Below, in pieces: positions 41,365-49,730 of a DNA stretch of 56,561 bases (its first letter is position 1; each line of letters begins with the position of its first letter). The notes under the pieces are model-generated. The model saw only the letters and a list, made by a program, of their open reading frames with translations, was not told where the DNA came from and ran no database searches. The stretch is from an uncultured bacterium (GTDB lineage: Bacteria; Verrucomicrobiota; Kiritimatiellia; RFP12; UBA1067). A program made the translations under genes and the position numbers. The stretch covers positions 1 to 56,561 of the forward strand of contig CACXPT010000035.1 in the NCBI GenBank assembly GCA_902769585.1, given 5' to 3'.

Positions 41365-42687
41365 ATGCAAGTATCGCGTCGAGCATTCCTGGGCGGAGCC
41401 GCCGCCATGGCGTTGCTTCGTGACGGCTTCGCCGCCACCAGCGCGGACGCGCGCATCTTCGCGCCAAACGGCGGCCAGGCGGCCGACTTTCTAATCTGCC
41501 GTCGGCTATACCTTGACATCTGCGGACGCATCCCGACGCCCGAGGAGGTGAACGAGTACGTCGCCTCGCGCGACATCAGGAAGCGCGAGAAGCTGGTCGA
41601 CATGCTGCTTGATTCCGATGACTTTGCCGACTACTACGCGATGCGCTACTGCGACTTCCTGCGCGTCAAGAGCGAGTTCCCGATCAACCTGTGGCCGAAC
41701 GCCGTCTACGTCTACCACCACTGGATACGGGACACGATCAGGCGCGACATGCCATGGAACGACTTCGCGCGCACGCTCCTATATTCGCGCGGCAGCAATT
41801 TCCGCGTCCCGCAGGTGAACTTCCTGCGCGCGGTCACGCACCGCACGCCGGAGGGGATCTCCGAGGCCGTGTCCACCAGCCTGCTCCTGGAGCCCACGAC
41901 CAAGTACGCGCGCTTCTTCTCCCGCGTCGCCTACAAGAAGACACGCGAGTGGAAGGAGGAGATCGTGTATCTTGACGACGGTCCGGCGGACGCGACGCCC
42001 GAGGCGTTCATGGCGGAGCTGGAAGGTCCGCTCGCGGAGCAGTTCGTCGCGACGCCCGTGCAGCGTGTCCACTGGTGGATATACGGCACGCTCGCGAAGA
42101 GGGCCGAGCTTGACCGCTGGAAGGCCGCATTCCGCACCGGCGGCTATCGCCTGAAGCCGCTCCTCCGGTACGTGTTCTCGCAGACGGATTACCGCAAGGG
42201 GCCGGGCAAGGGCGGATTCCCGTCTCGCCGTCTCGACGCGGAGGTGCTCGACGACGTGCTCTGCACGCTCACCGGCGCGCGACGCGATTTCGGGTCGATC
42301 GCCCCGGAACCCTACTCGTTCCTGCCGCCCACCCGCAAGTCGGTGCTCGTGGAGGACGGCTCGATCTCCAGCGCGTTCCTCATCCTCTTCGGGCGGCCCG
42401 CGCGCGACTCGGGCCTCCTGGAGGAGCGCAACAACCGCATCACGGCGAAGCAGCGCCTCTATCTCTACAACTCCAGCAAGCTGTGGCGCGACCTTGGCGT
42501 GATGGTGGGCAAGAAGGAGATATCCTCCCTCTCGCACGCGGACCAGGTCAAGGAGCTCTACATGCGCTTCCTCTCGCGTCCGCCCGTGAAGGACGAGCTC
42601 TTCTACTTCGACCAGAAGAACAAGATCACCGCACGCGACGTAGCGTGGTTCCTCCTCAACTCCCGTGAATTCCTCTACCGCATATGA
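41365..42687 (+). CDS. Tat-exported DUF1549/DUF1553 (PSCyt2/PSD1-like) protein
   Basis: A 440-residue exported protein. The Tat signal is MQVSRRAFLGGAAAM. It then has the DUF1549-like start (CRRLYLDICGRIPTPEEV, VDMLLDSDDFADYYAMRY) and a DUF1553-like C-terminus (LFGRPARDSGLLEERNN, RFLSRPPVKDEL, FLLNSREFLYRI). These families are abundant in Planctomycetes and relatives and always accompany DUF1501 genes; their biochemical role is not established. It is shorter than planctomycete versions and lacks a cytochrome c domain. The stop overlaps the next ATG (ATATGA). Confidence 0.85.
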   Translation: MQVSRRAFLGGAAAMALLRDGFAATSADARIFAPNGGQAADFLICRRLYLDICGRIPTPEEVNEYVASRDIRKREKLVDMLLDSDDFADYYAMRYCDFLRVKSEFPINLWPNAVYVYHHWIRDTIRRDMPWNDFARTLLYSRGSNFRVPQVNFLRAVTHRTPEGISEAVSTSLLLEPTTKYARFFSRVAYKKTREWKEEIVYLDDGPADATPEAFMAELEGPLAEQFVATPVQRVHWWIYGTLAKRAELDRWKAAFRTGGYRLKPLLRYVFSQTDYRKGPGKGGFPSRRLDAEVLDDVLCTLTGARRDFGSIAPEPYSFLPPTRKSVLVEDGSISSAFLILFGRPARDSGLLEERNNRITAKQRLYLYNSSKLWRDLGVMVGKKEISSLSHADQVKELYMRFLSRPPVKDELFYFDQKNKITARDVAWFLLNSREFLYRI

Positions 42688-43958
42688 ACAATCCCGCACA
42701 GAAAAGCAATTCCTCCTCGCGCAAGTTCGCGAAGAGCGTCATCGAGATCTGGCTGTGGGGCGGCCCCAGCCAGCTGGAGACATTCGATCCGAAGCCCGAC
42801 GCTCCGCATGACTACAACAACGGCCTCAAGTCCATCAAGTCCGCGAGCGGATACGAGCTGCACGAGTGGCTGCCAGAGCTGGCGAAATGCTCGAACCTCT
42901 ATACGATCATCCGCTCGATGACCCATCCGTCTCCCGCGCACGAGACGGCGACGTACCTGATGCAGACGGGACGCATGCCCGGCGACGGCATCACCTATCC
43001 TTCCATAGGCGCGCTCATCTCTTCGTCTCGCGTATTCGATCCGAAGAAGCGCAAGCCCGCAGTGGCCGATCTTCGCTACGAGGGAGATCTGCCGCCGTTC
43101 GTGGTGCTGACCCATCCCAAGGGGCGATTCTCGGAAGTCGGCTTTCTCGGCGAGGAATGCGCCCCGCTCGTGACGGGCGGCAGGGCTTCGGCAAAGCGCT
43201 TCGAGGTGGACGGCATCGTGCCTCCGGGCGGACTCACGCGCGAGCAGATCGTCGACCGGTTCAGCCGCGCCTCCCGCATCGATCGCCTGCCGCTGGACGC
43301 GGAGTTCGAGGCGGCCGGCGCCGCCGCGCGCGAGATCATCCTCGGCAAGGCCGCCGACACGTTCGACCTCACCCGCGAGAAGGAGCAGACGCGCAAGCGC
43401 TACGGCACAACACAGGGCGGCGGCTACACCGAGATCGGACAGCAGCTTCTGGCCGCCCGCCGTCTCGTGGAGTACGGCATCCCGTACATCTCCATCAACT
43501 ACAGCGGCTGGGACTCTCACAAGCGCCACTTCGAGACGATGAAGCGACCGACGGCCGAGATGGATATGGCCGTGTCGGCCCTGCTGACCGACCTCAACGA
43601 GCGAGGGCTGCTCGACACCACCATCGTCTGGCTCAGCGGCGAGTTCGGCCGCGTGCCGAAGGTGGACCGCCAGCCGCCGTGGAACGGCGGCCGCAACCAC
43701 TTCCCGCGCTGCTTCTCCGCGCTCGTGGCCGGCGGCGGCTTCAAGGGCGGACAGGTGGTCGGCAAGAGCGACGAGACGACTGACCACTGGAAGGAGCGCC
43801 CCGTCACGCCGCAGGACTTCCTAGGCTCGATCATGGAGCTGGCCGGAGTCGACCCTGACGACCGCTTCCCGAATCCGAGGTGGCTGAAGGAATACGGCTC
43901 GGTGATGAACCCGAAGCAGAAGTCGCAATGCGGCAGGCTGAAGGAGATCTATGTCTAG
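42684..43958 (+). CDS. DUF1501 protein (sulfatase-like fold)
   Basis: A 424-residue protein of the DUF1501 family, related to the alkaline phosphatase/sulfatase superfamily. Typical motifs are WLWGGPSQLETFDPKP, SMTHPSPAHETATYLMQTGR, SINYSGWDSHKRHFETM, VWLSGEFGRVPKVDRQ and GRNHFPRCFSALVAGGG. It starts without a signal peptide, overlapping the DUF1549 gene by four bases, so it may be exported as a complex with its Tat-bearing partner. It overlaps the next gene by 8 nt. Confidence 0.88.
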   Translation: MNNPAQKSNSSSRKFAKSVIEIWLWGGPSQLETFDPKPDAPHDYNNGLKSIKSASGYELHEWLPELAKCSNLYTIIRSMTHPSPAHETATYLMQTGRMPGDGITYPSIGALISSSRVFDPKKRKPAVADLRYEGDLPPFVVLTHPKGRFSEVGFLGEECAPLVTGGRASAKRFEVDGIVPPGGLTREQIVDRFSRASRIDRLPLDAEFEAAGAAAREIILGKAADTFDLTREKEQTRKRYGTTQGGGYTEIGQQLLAARRLVEYGIPYISINYSGWDSHKRHFETMKRPTAEMDMAVSALLTDLNERGLLDTTIVWLSGEFGRVPKVDRQPPWNGGRNHFPRCFSALVAGGGFKGGQVVGKSDETTDHWKERPVTPQDFLGSIMELAGVDPDDRFPNPRWLKEYGSVMNPKQKSQCGRLKEIYV

Positions 43959-45993
43959 CGCGCGCGTCGGCATCGTCGCTGCGCTCGGACTCTGCGCCGC
44001 CGCCGCGCTGGCACTTCCCAAGCCGGGATACTACCATCCATCGAGCGTGCAGGTAGGCTCGAAGACGCGCGTCATCATGGGCGGCGACTCCGTCTCTGGC
44101 GTGCAGGGCGCGTGGATCTCGGGCGAGGGCGCCAAGGTTACGCGTCTCGTGGTGGTGCCCGGGCAGCCCCGCGCGCCGGGCAAGACGCAGCACAAGTTTG
44201 TGATGAACTGGCTGTACGACATTCTCGAGGACAAGCCGATCATCAAGAAGGAGCCGCATCGTCCCCTGCCGCCAGAGGCGCTTACGGAGGAAACCGACTG
44301 GCAGGAGTGCAACTGGTGGCACTTCCTCGACGACCATGACAATCTGGAGCTGCAGACGGTCGCTCGCTTCATCCTGACGCCGGAGTACTACCCGCAGGCC
44401 ACGCCCGCGCTGGACCACCTGGTGATACTCGACGTGGAGGTGGACGCGAACGCGCGACCGGGCCGCCGCGACATCATCCTCTACGACGGCAACAGCGCGA
44501 GCGCGCCACACCCGTTCTACATCACGCGCGAGCCGCATGTCGCCGAGCCGTTCTTCGTGATTCCGCCGCGCGGCTTTCCGAGTCGTCCGCTGAGCGTGTC
44601 GCTTCATCTGCCGCCAGACATCAAACCGCAGTCGCTCCCCATCCACATCGACGGACAGATCTGGCCGGGCGAGGTGGACACCTACACGCTCCGCCTCGAG
44701 GAAGGCCAGCAGCTCGTCTGCTCGCTCATCGGCCGCGAGCTGTTCCCGTACCTCGGCGACGCCGTACCAGGCTTCTTCAACCCCGTGCTGGGCCTCTACG
44801 ACGCGAACGGACACGAGGTGGCCTTTGCCGACGACTTCTACTTTCTCCCCGACCCCGTGCTCACCTACAAGGTGCCGATGGACGGCTTCTACACCCTCAA
44901 GGTGTTCGACAACCTCTACCGCGGAGGCCCGAACTTCGTCTACACGGTCTTCTGCCGCGACGCCAAGACGGACCGTCCCCTATACACCCCGAAGGAGCGC
45001 GCGTTCGACTGCTATCCGCAGCCCGCCGCCTTCATCCCGCCCAAGCCGAACTCGGACTCCAACTTGATCGTCCGCACTGGCTCGCTCGACGTGCCCGGCC
45101 GCAAGGACCGCCACTTCATCGAGATCAAGGAGCCCGGCACCTGGCACTTCGAACTGTACGCTCGCCGCGAGGGCTCGCCGCTCGACGGCGTGATCAGCCT
45201 CTACGGGCCCATGGGCAACCTCCCGCTCTCCGTCGCGCCTCGCCTCGCCACTTGGGACGACAATCCCGGCCGTCTCTACGAGGTGAAGAACGTAGGCAGC
45301 GACGATCTGCCGATCATCAAGACGAACATGCTCTACGAAGGTTCCATCCCGCAGGCCGAGTGCGATCCGTCCGGCACGTGGACGATCAAGGAGCCGGGCA
45401 AGTACTGCGTCACCGTGGCCGACCGCGCCGGCCTCGGCGGCGAGCACTACGACTACACGCTCTGCATCTCGCCGGCCGAACCTTCGTTCGAGGTGTTCTC
45501 GCTCATCTCGGCGTGTCGCGTCAACGGTGGGCGGGCGCGGTTCAAGGCGTGCGTCTTGCGCAAGGACGGCTACGACGGCGACATCACCTTCGACAGCACG
45601 CCTGACTACGACGTCAACGGTTGCTTCAGCGGAGACGAGCTCGAGACGGATGTCACCGTCACCTTCAAGAAGACGTGGGAAGGGCTGAAGCGCTTCGACC
45701 TCACCGCGTCCGGGGAGCTGCCGAACGGGAAGACGATACGCGTGCGCGTCACGCCGACCGATCCCGGCGAGCAGGCGTTTGCCTACTCCCACCTCCTGCC
45801 CGCTCACGGATTCTACTTCGGAGTGGCGGGAGCGTCTACGCGTGAGCCAGTTCGCCATCCCGGTCCGCAGCTGAAGGGCAAGAAGCAGACGAAGTCCCAC
45901 AGCAACGGACAGAACTGCTCGGCCTGCCACATGAAGACGAAGCAGCACACCAAGGGCAAGTCCTGCAATGAGTGCCATAAGGATAAGAACTAG
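43951..45993 (+). CDS. Secreted PPC-domain protein with a CxxCH (heme c-like) tail
   Basis: A 680-residue exported protein with a signal peptide (about 1-22). Bacterial pre-peptidase (PPC)-like beta-sandwich repeats follow (IHIDGQIWPGEVDTYTLRLE, YKVPMDGFYTLKVFDNLYRG, GTWTIKEPGKYCVTVADR). The last 40 residues contain two cytochrome c motifs, NCSACHMKTK and SCNECHKDKN, in a Lys-rich context with extra His. The PPC protein is the usual third member of the DUF1549-DUF1501 set. A di-heme tail would make it an electron carrier or sensor. It overlaps the next gene by 26 nt. Confidence 0.8.
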   Translation: MSSARVGIVAALGLCAAAALALPKPGYYHPSSVQVGSKTRVIMGGDSVSGVQGAWISGEGAKVTRLVVVPGQPRAPGKTQHKFVMNWLYDILEDKPIIKKEPHRPLPPEALTEETDWQECNWWHFLDDHDNLELQTVARFILTPEYYPQATPALDHLVILDVEVDANARPGRRDIILYDGNSASAPHPFYITREPHVAEPFFVIPPRGFPSRPLSVSLHLPPDIKPQSLPIHIDGQIWPGEVDTYTLRLEEGQQLVCSLIGRELFPYLGDAVPGFFNPVLGLYDANGHEVAFADDFYFLPDPVLTYKVPMDGFYTLKVFDNLYRGGPNFVYTVFCRDAKTDRPLYTPKERAFDCYPQPAAFIPPKPNSDSNLIVRTGSLDVPGRKDRHFIEIKEPGTWHFELYARREGSPLDGVISLYGPMGNLPLSVAPRLATWDDNPGRLYEVKNVGSDDLPIIKTNMLYEGSIPQAECDPSGTWTIKEPGKYCVTVADRAGLGGEHYDYTLCISPAEPSFEVFSLISACRVNGGRARFKACVLRKDGYDGDITFDSTPDYDVNGCFSGDELETDVTVTFKKTWEGLKRFDLTASGELPNGKTIRVRVTPTDPGEQAFAYSHLLPAHGFYFGVAGASTREPVRHPGPQLKGKKQTKSHSNGQNCSACHMKTKQHTKGKSCNECHKDKN

Positions 45994-47389
45994 CGCGGCA
46001 GGACGGCGCCAGACGTCGATTCCAGAGGCGACCCTTTCGAACACGGGGCCAAAACGGCGAGGATCTCCGATCCCGGTCATCTTGGTCTTGGTTATATTGG
46101 GCGTGGTCGGATACTTCGGCTGGAAAGCGGTCGAAAGCCGCTTGGCGGCGAAGCGCGCGAAGGAGGCCGAGTACCAGAAGTGGCTGGCGGAGCGTGAGCG
46201 CTTGCGGAACCTGCAAGAGCCGGAAACGAACGTGGTGACGAAGGTGGAGGTGACAGTCAAGAATGACGAGCCACCGCCCCCGCCTCCGAAGAAGACCGAG
46301 GCGGAGATACTGCGCGAGGAAGAGGCGCATCGCAAGGCCGTTTGGGCGCAGATCGAGGAGGCGCGCAAGAATAGCGACGCAAAGCCGCTGAGTGGCTTTG
46401 CCGGCATCAGGTTCGGCGAACCGATTGAGTCTGGCGCTCCGGTGAAGTGGGGTACCGCGCTCGAAGGGTCCGCCGGAGACTCCGTGGCGGCGCGCGGCGT
46501 TGCGTTTGCCGTGTACGGGCCGAAGCTCAAGAAGCCGTTCATGTCGCTCGGGACGAGTCCACTCGTGTGGGTGACCCCGAAGACGCGCCGCCCGTACCGC
46601 ATCGAGTTCAGCCGCGTATTGGCGAAGTCCGCTTCCAACCACGATTCAGAGACGACGAACCTCGTGGCTGTGCTCCAGTCGAAGTTCAAGAGCGAGCCGT
46701 TCGCGCCGCGCCCCAGCGTGCCCGGGCGCGCGGGCTGCGAGTACGTCTTCCCCATGGGACCCACCACGGTGATTGTCGGCGAGTTCGACGGCGTCCTGCG
46801 CTTCACCGTCGAGCGGGAGGACATCAGGGAAGAGGCCCGTGCCGAGACCGAGACGTTGCGGCAGGAGAAGAGTGTCGTCTCCGCGGACGGCGCGCTACTC
46901 GACTCCAAGCGCTATCCGCACGGAGGTCTCGATCGCAAGAAGTATAAAGGGGTTAAGTTGAAGGACGAGACGCCTCGGTCGTTCTGCGGCATCGTGTTCG
47001 CGAGCGCGCCTGCGGAGAATACGACTATACTCGTGCCGCAGAAGGGCGCGAAAGGATTCTTCCTAAACTACGCCATGGCGAAGTGTCCTCCGTTCCGCGG
47101 CTTTGCCTACGGCCGGGCCGACATCGATTCCGTGCGCGGCGGCGTTTACGCCATCCACCTCAGCAGCGAGGGCGGCACGGAAGGGCAGGACGACAAGGAC
47201 TACTACGAGTCCGTGAAGGCGTCCCTGTCCGAGCACTACAAGGTGACGCCGTCCGAGAAGAAGGTCGAAGGTGCTTTCCCCGAGTTGACCTACCAGATCG
47301 GCGACCTAACGGTGACGTTCGGCCCTGACCCGCGCGGCGGCTTCTATCTCAATGCCGTGAACCAGGTCCTCGCCGCTATGGCGAAGTAG
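45968..47389 (+). CDS. Membrane-anchored protein of unknown function
   Basis: A 473-residue protein with one N-terminal membrane helix (PIPVILVLVILGVVGYFGW, residues about 34-52). A charged helical stretch follows and a Pro-rich hinge (DEPPPPPPKK). The large globular remainder shows two related-looking halves beginning SGFAGIRFGEP and SFCGIVFASAP, suggesting an internal duplication. No family recognised. It overlaps the upstream PPC gene by 26 nt and ends 14 nt before the heparinase-like gene. Confidence 0.65.
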   Translation: MSAIRIRTSAAGRRQTSIPEATLSNTGPKRRGSPIPVILVLVILGVVGYFGWKAVESRLAAKRAKEAEYQKWLAERERLRNLQEPETNVVTKVEVTVKNDEPPPPPPKKTEAEILREEEAHRKAVWAQIEEARKNSDAKPLSGFAGIRFGEPIESGAPVKWGTALEGSAGDSVAARGVAFAVYGPKLKKPFMSLGTSPLVWVTPKTRRPYRIEFSRVLAKSASNHDSETTNLVAVLQSKFKSEPFAPRPSVPGRAGCEYVFPMGPTTVIVGEFDGVLRFTVEREDIREEARAETETLRQEKSVVSADGALLDSKRYPHGGLDRKKYKGVKLKDETPRSFCGIVFASAPAENTTILVPQKGAKGFFLNYAMAKCPPFRGFAYGRADIDSVRGGVYAIHLSSEGGTEGQDDKDYYESVKASLSEHYKVTPSEKKVEGAFPELTYQIGDLTVTFGPDPRGGFYLNAVNQVLAAMAK

Positions 47390-47403
47390 CTATGGAGAGA
47401 AGA

Positions 47404-49266
47404 ATGAAGATACTGCTAGGAATCGCATTGCTCACAGTGTCGTCCGTTTTCGCGCTCGACAACGCGCGCATCGACGAGATCGCCGCATGGCTGCCGGAAA
47501 AGCCCGCCGCCACCGGCGCGCGCATCGGCGACCGCGCCGCATGGGACCGCCTTGCCGCGCTGCCGTCCGCCGCCGAACGCATCAAGGCCGCGGAAAAGGC
47601 GCTCGCCGAGCCGATCCCAGACGTGCCGGACGATCTCTACCTCGAGTTCTCGCGCAACGGGAACCGCACGAACTACCAGAAACCGTATTTCGAGCGTCTC
47701 GGTTCCCTCTCCGCCCTCTTGCTCGGCGAGTGCCTGGAGAACAAGGGACGCTTCCTGCCTGGCATCATCGCGCGCGTGAAGGCGATCGCCGCCGAGCGCA
47801 GCTGGACGATGCCCGCGCACGACGGCAGCCTCTCGTGCTTCAACGGCACGCCGCACATCGATCTCGGCAGCAGCCACCGCACCCTCACGTTCGCGCTCGT
47901 TTATGACTGGCTGCGCGACGTGCTGCCGCAGGACGTGAAGGACCTCATCCGTGCCGAGTGCGACCGCCGCACGTTCCAGCCGTACCTCGCCACCGCGCGC
48001 GAACCCGACCGCAAGAAGGTCCCGCGCCGCCACTGGTGGTACGAGGGCGGCAACAACTGGAACTCCGTGTGCAACTCGTGCGTAGTGCGCGCGGCGCTCG
48101 CCATGATCGACGACCGTCGCCTGCGTGCCGAGTTCGTCGCGGCCGCCGAGCACACCGTGCCGTACGCGCTGAAGGGCTATACGGACGACGGCTACTGCTC
48201 CGAGGGCATGGGCTACTGGAACTACGGCTACGGACACCACCTCACGCTCGGACTCGCCGTACGCGCCGCGACGGGCGGCAAGGTCAACCTCTTCTCCGAT
48301 CCCAAGAACCGCGCCGTGATGATGTACCCATACGGCTACCAGCTGATGGACTGGAAGTCGCCGCACTTTGCGGACGGCGGTGGCAACCCGAGTCCGGTAC
48401 TGCTCGCGCTCCAGCGTCAGGTGTTCCCCGACATCGTCTGCCGCCGCGCGGCCGAGCAGGATCTCCTCGCGGGCGACTTGACCGCGATCAGCCTCCGCGC
48501 GTTCGGGCAGGATCCCGGTCCAGCATACACGGGCGGATTCGACACGCTGCCGACCCGCACGTGGTTCCCCGACGCGCAGGTGCTCATCTCGCGCGGCGTG
48601 TGGCCGGAGCGGACGATGCGCTTCAGCATCGCCATCAAGGGCGGCCACAACGCCGAGCTGCACAACCACAACGACGTTGGATCCTACGCGATCATGCTGG
48701 ACGGCGCCGAGATGGGCGGCGACCCGGGAGGCGAGACATACACGCGCCGCACGTTCTCGAGGGAGCGCTACGTCTCGAAGGTCCTCAACTCCTACGGGCA
48801 TCCCGTGCCCGTGGTGGGCGGCAAGCTGCAGAAGACCGGGCGCGCCGCCGCTGCCAAGGTGCTGCGCACGGAGTTCACGGACGAGAAGGATATCGTCGAG
48901 TTCGACTATGCGGCGGCCTATGACGAACCGGCCCTGAAGTCGCTCGTGCGCACGATGACGTTCGATCGCGCGAATGCAACCATCACGATCACGGATCGCG
49001 TCGCGTTCTCGGAGCCGACGGCCTTCGAGGTGCCTGTGATCACGTACCGCGAGTGGACGGCAAACGACGACTTCACCGAATTCACGTTCAAGAAGCAGCC
49101 GAAGACCTACCGCCGCATGAAGATGGCCGTGCAGTCGTCTGCGCCGGTGGCTTTCACGAAGGAGTTGATCGAGAATCCGGGCCACCCCTCGCCGCAACGC
49201 CTCGCGTTCACGTTCAAGGAACCCGTCGCCGAGGCCACCTTCACGACCGTGTACAGCACGCGCTAG
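47404..49266 (+). CDS. Secreted heparinase II/III-like polysaccharide lyase
   Basis: A 620-residue exported enzyme. Signal peptide MKILLGIALLTVSSVFA; an (alpha/alpha) toroid domain follows (HDGSLSCFNGTPHIDLGSSH, WWYEGGNNWNSVCNSCVV, DDGYCSEGMGYWNYGYGHH). The C-terminal beta-sandwich heparinase II/III domain has FSIAIKGGHNAELHNHNDVG. These folds cleave uronic-acid-containing glycans such as heparan or alginate; the substrate is not assigned. The ATG at 47404 was preferred because GAGAGAAG upstream, which begins at an earlier in-frame ATG (47392), serves as ribosome site. Confidence 0.82.
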   Translation: MKILLGIALLTVSSVFALDNARIDEIAAWLPEKPAATGARIGDRAAWDRLAALPSAAERIKAAEKALAEPIPDVPDDLYLEFSRNGNRTNYQKPYFERLGSLSALLLGECLENKGRFLPGIIARVKAIAAERSWTMPAHDGSLSCFNGTPHIDLGSSHRTLTFALVYDWLRDVLPQDVKDLIRAECDRRTFQPYLATAREPDRKKVPRRHWWYEGGNNWNSVCNSCVVRAALAMIDDRRLRAEFVAAAEHTVPYALKGYTDDGYCSEGMGYWNYGYGHHLTLGLAVRAATGGKVNLFSDPKNRAVMMYPYGYQLMDWKSPHFADGGGNPSPVLLALQRQVFPDIVCRRAAEQDLLAGDLTAISLRAFGQDPGPAYTGGFDTLPTRTWFPDAQVLISRGVWPERTMRFSIAIKGGHNAELHNHNDVGSYAIMLDGAEMGGDPGGETYTRRTFSRERYVSKVLNSYGHPVPVVGGKLQKTGRAAAAKVLRTEFTDEKDIVEFDYAAAYDEPALKSLVRTMTFDRANATITITDRVAFSEPTAFEVPVITYREWTANDDFTEFTFKKQPKTYRRMKMAVQSSAPVAFTKELIENPGHPSPQRLAFTFKEPVAEATFTTVYSTR

Positions 49267-49273
49267 TGCTGGG

Positions 49274-49651
49274 CTAGATCAGGTAGTCGAGGCAGAGGCG
49301 CGTCTGGGTGAACGGGCGTACCTTCTCGTTCGCCACCTTGACGTGTGCAGGGTGGACGGCGTAGCCCTTGAGCGCCTCCTCCGACTCGAGCGTGGAGTCC
49401 AGCATCACGTCGGCGTTAGAGCTGGCGAGGCCCTCGGTGCGGATGATTATATCCGTCAGCCCCGGAACGACGCCCTTGAGTCCTTCCAGTCCGGCCTTGA
49501 TGCCGGCCTTCACCGCGTTCTTGTCCGCAATGTCGTCCTTCAGTTTCCAGAGGATCACGTGCTTGACCATCTTCTTCTGTTCCTTTCCGCAGCCGGCGAG
49601 AATCCCGCCGACCGCTAATGCTGTTGTTGTGATTGCCGTTCTTCGTGTCAT
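49274..49651 (-). CDS. Dabb (stress-responsive A/B barrel) domain lipoprotein
   Basis: A 125-residue protein. An RR-containing lipoprotein signal (MTRRTAITTTALAVGGILAGC) is followed by a dimeric alpha-beta barrel domain starting MVKHVILWKLKDDIAD. The last part matches the family (ADVMLDSTLESEEALKGYAVHPAHVKV). Dabb proteins are small and mostly uncharacterised. Translation from the internal Met before VKHVILWKL would give a cytoplasmic form, but the TGGTATAAT box upstream of 49651 supports the long form. Confidence 0.82.
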   Translation of the reverse strand: MTRRTAITTTALAVGGILAGCGKEQKKMVKHVILWKLKDDIADKNAVKAGIKAGLEGLKGVVPGLTDIIIRTEGLASSNADVMLDSTLESEEALKGYAVHPAHVKVANEKVRPFTQTRLCLDYLI

Positions 49652-49661
49652 GGCGGCCAGA

Positions 49662-49670
49662 ATTATACCA
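49662..49670 (-). promoter_or_regulatory. Extended -10 of the Dabb gene
   Basis: TGGTATAAT on the minus strand, with ten bases before the ATG at 49651. The leader would be about four nucleotides. Confidence 0.5.
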
Positions 49671-49715
49671 TTGCTTTCCCCTGGGGGGAAGGCGTTTGCG
49701 GCAGGGCGGCGATTT

Positions 49716-49724
49716 TGGTAGAAT
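49716..49724 (+). promoter_or_regulatory. Extended -10 with leaderless spacing (AAA/PD-(D/E)XK gene)
   Basis: TGGTAGAAT, then six bases (GTCACC) and the ATG at 49731. A TTGCGG at 49696-49701 gives a 17-base spacer to the -10. It is divergent from the Dabb promoter. Confidence 0.55.
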
Positions 49725-49730
49725 GTCACC

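Noticed and set aside
44980..46908. Minus-strand frame of about 640 residues across the PPC and membrane-protein genes
   Set aside because: Covers two plus-strand genes with signal peptide and CxxCH motifs; no domain of its own.
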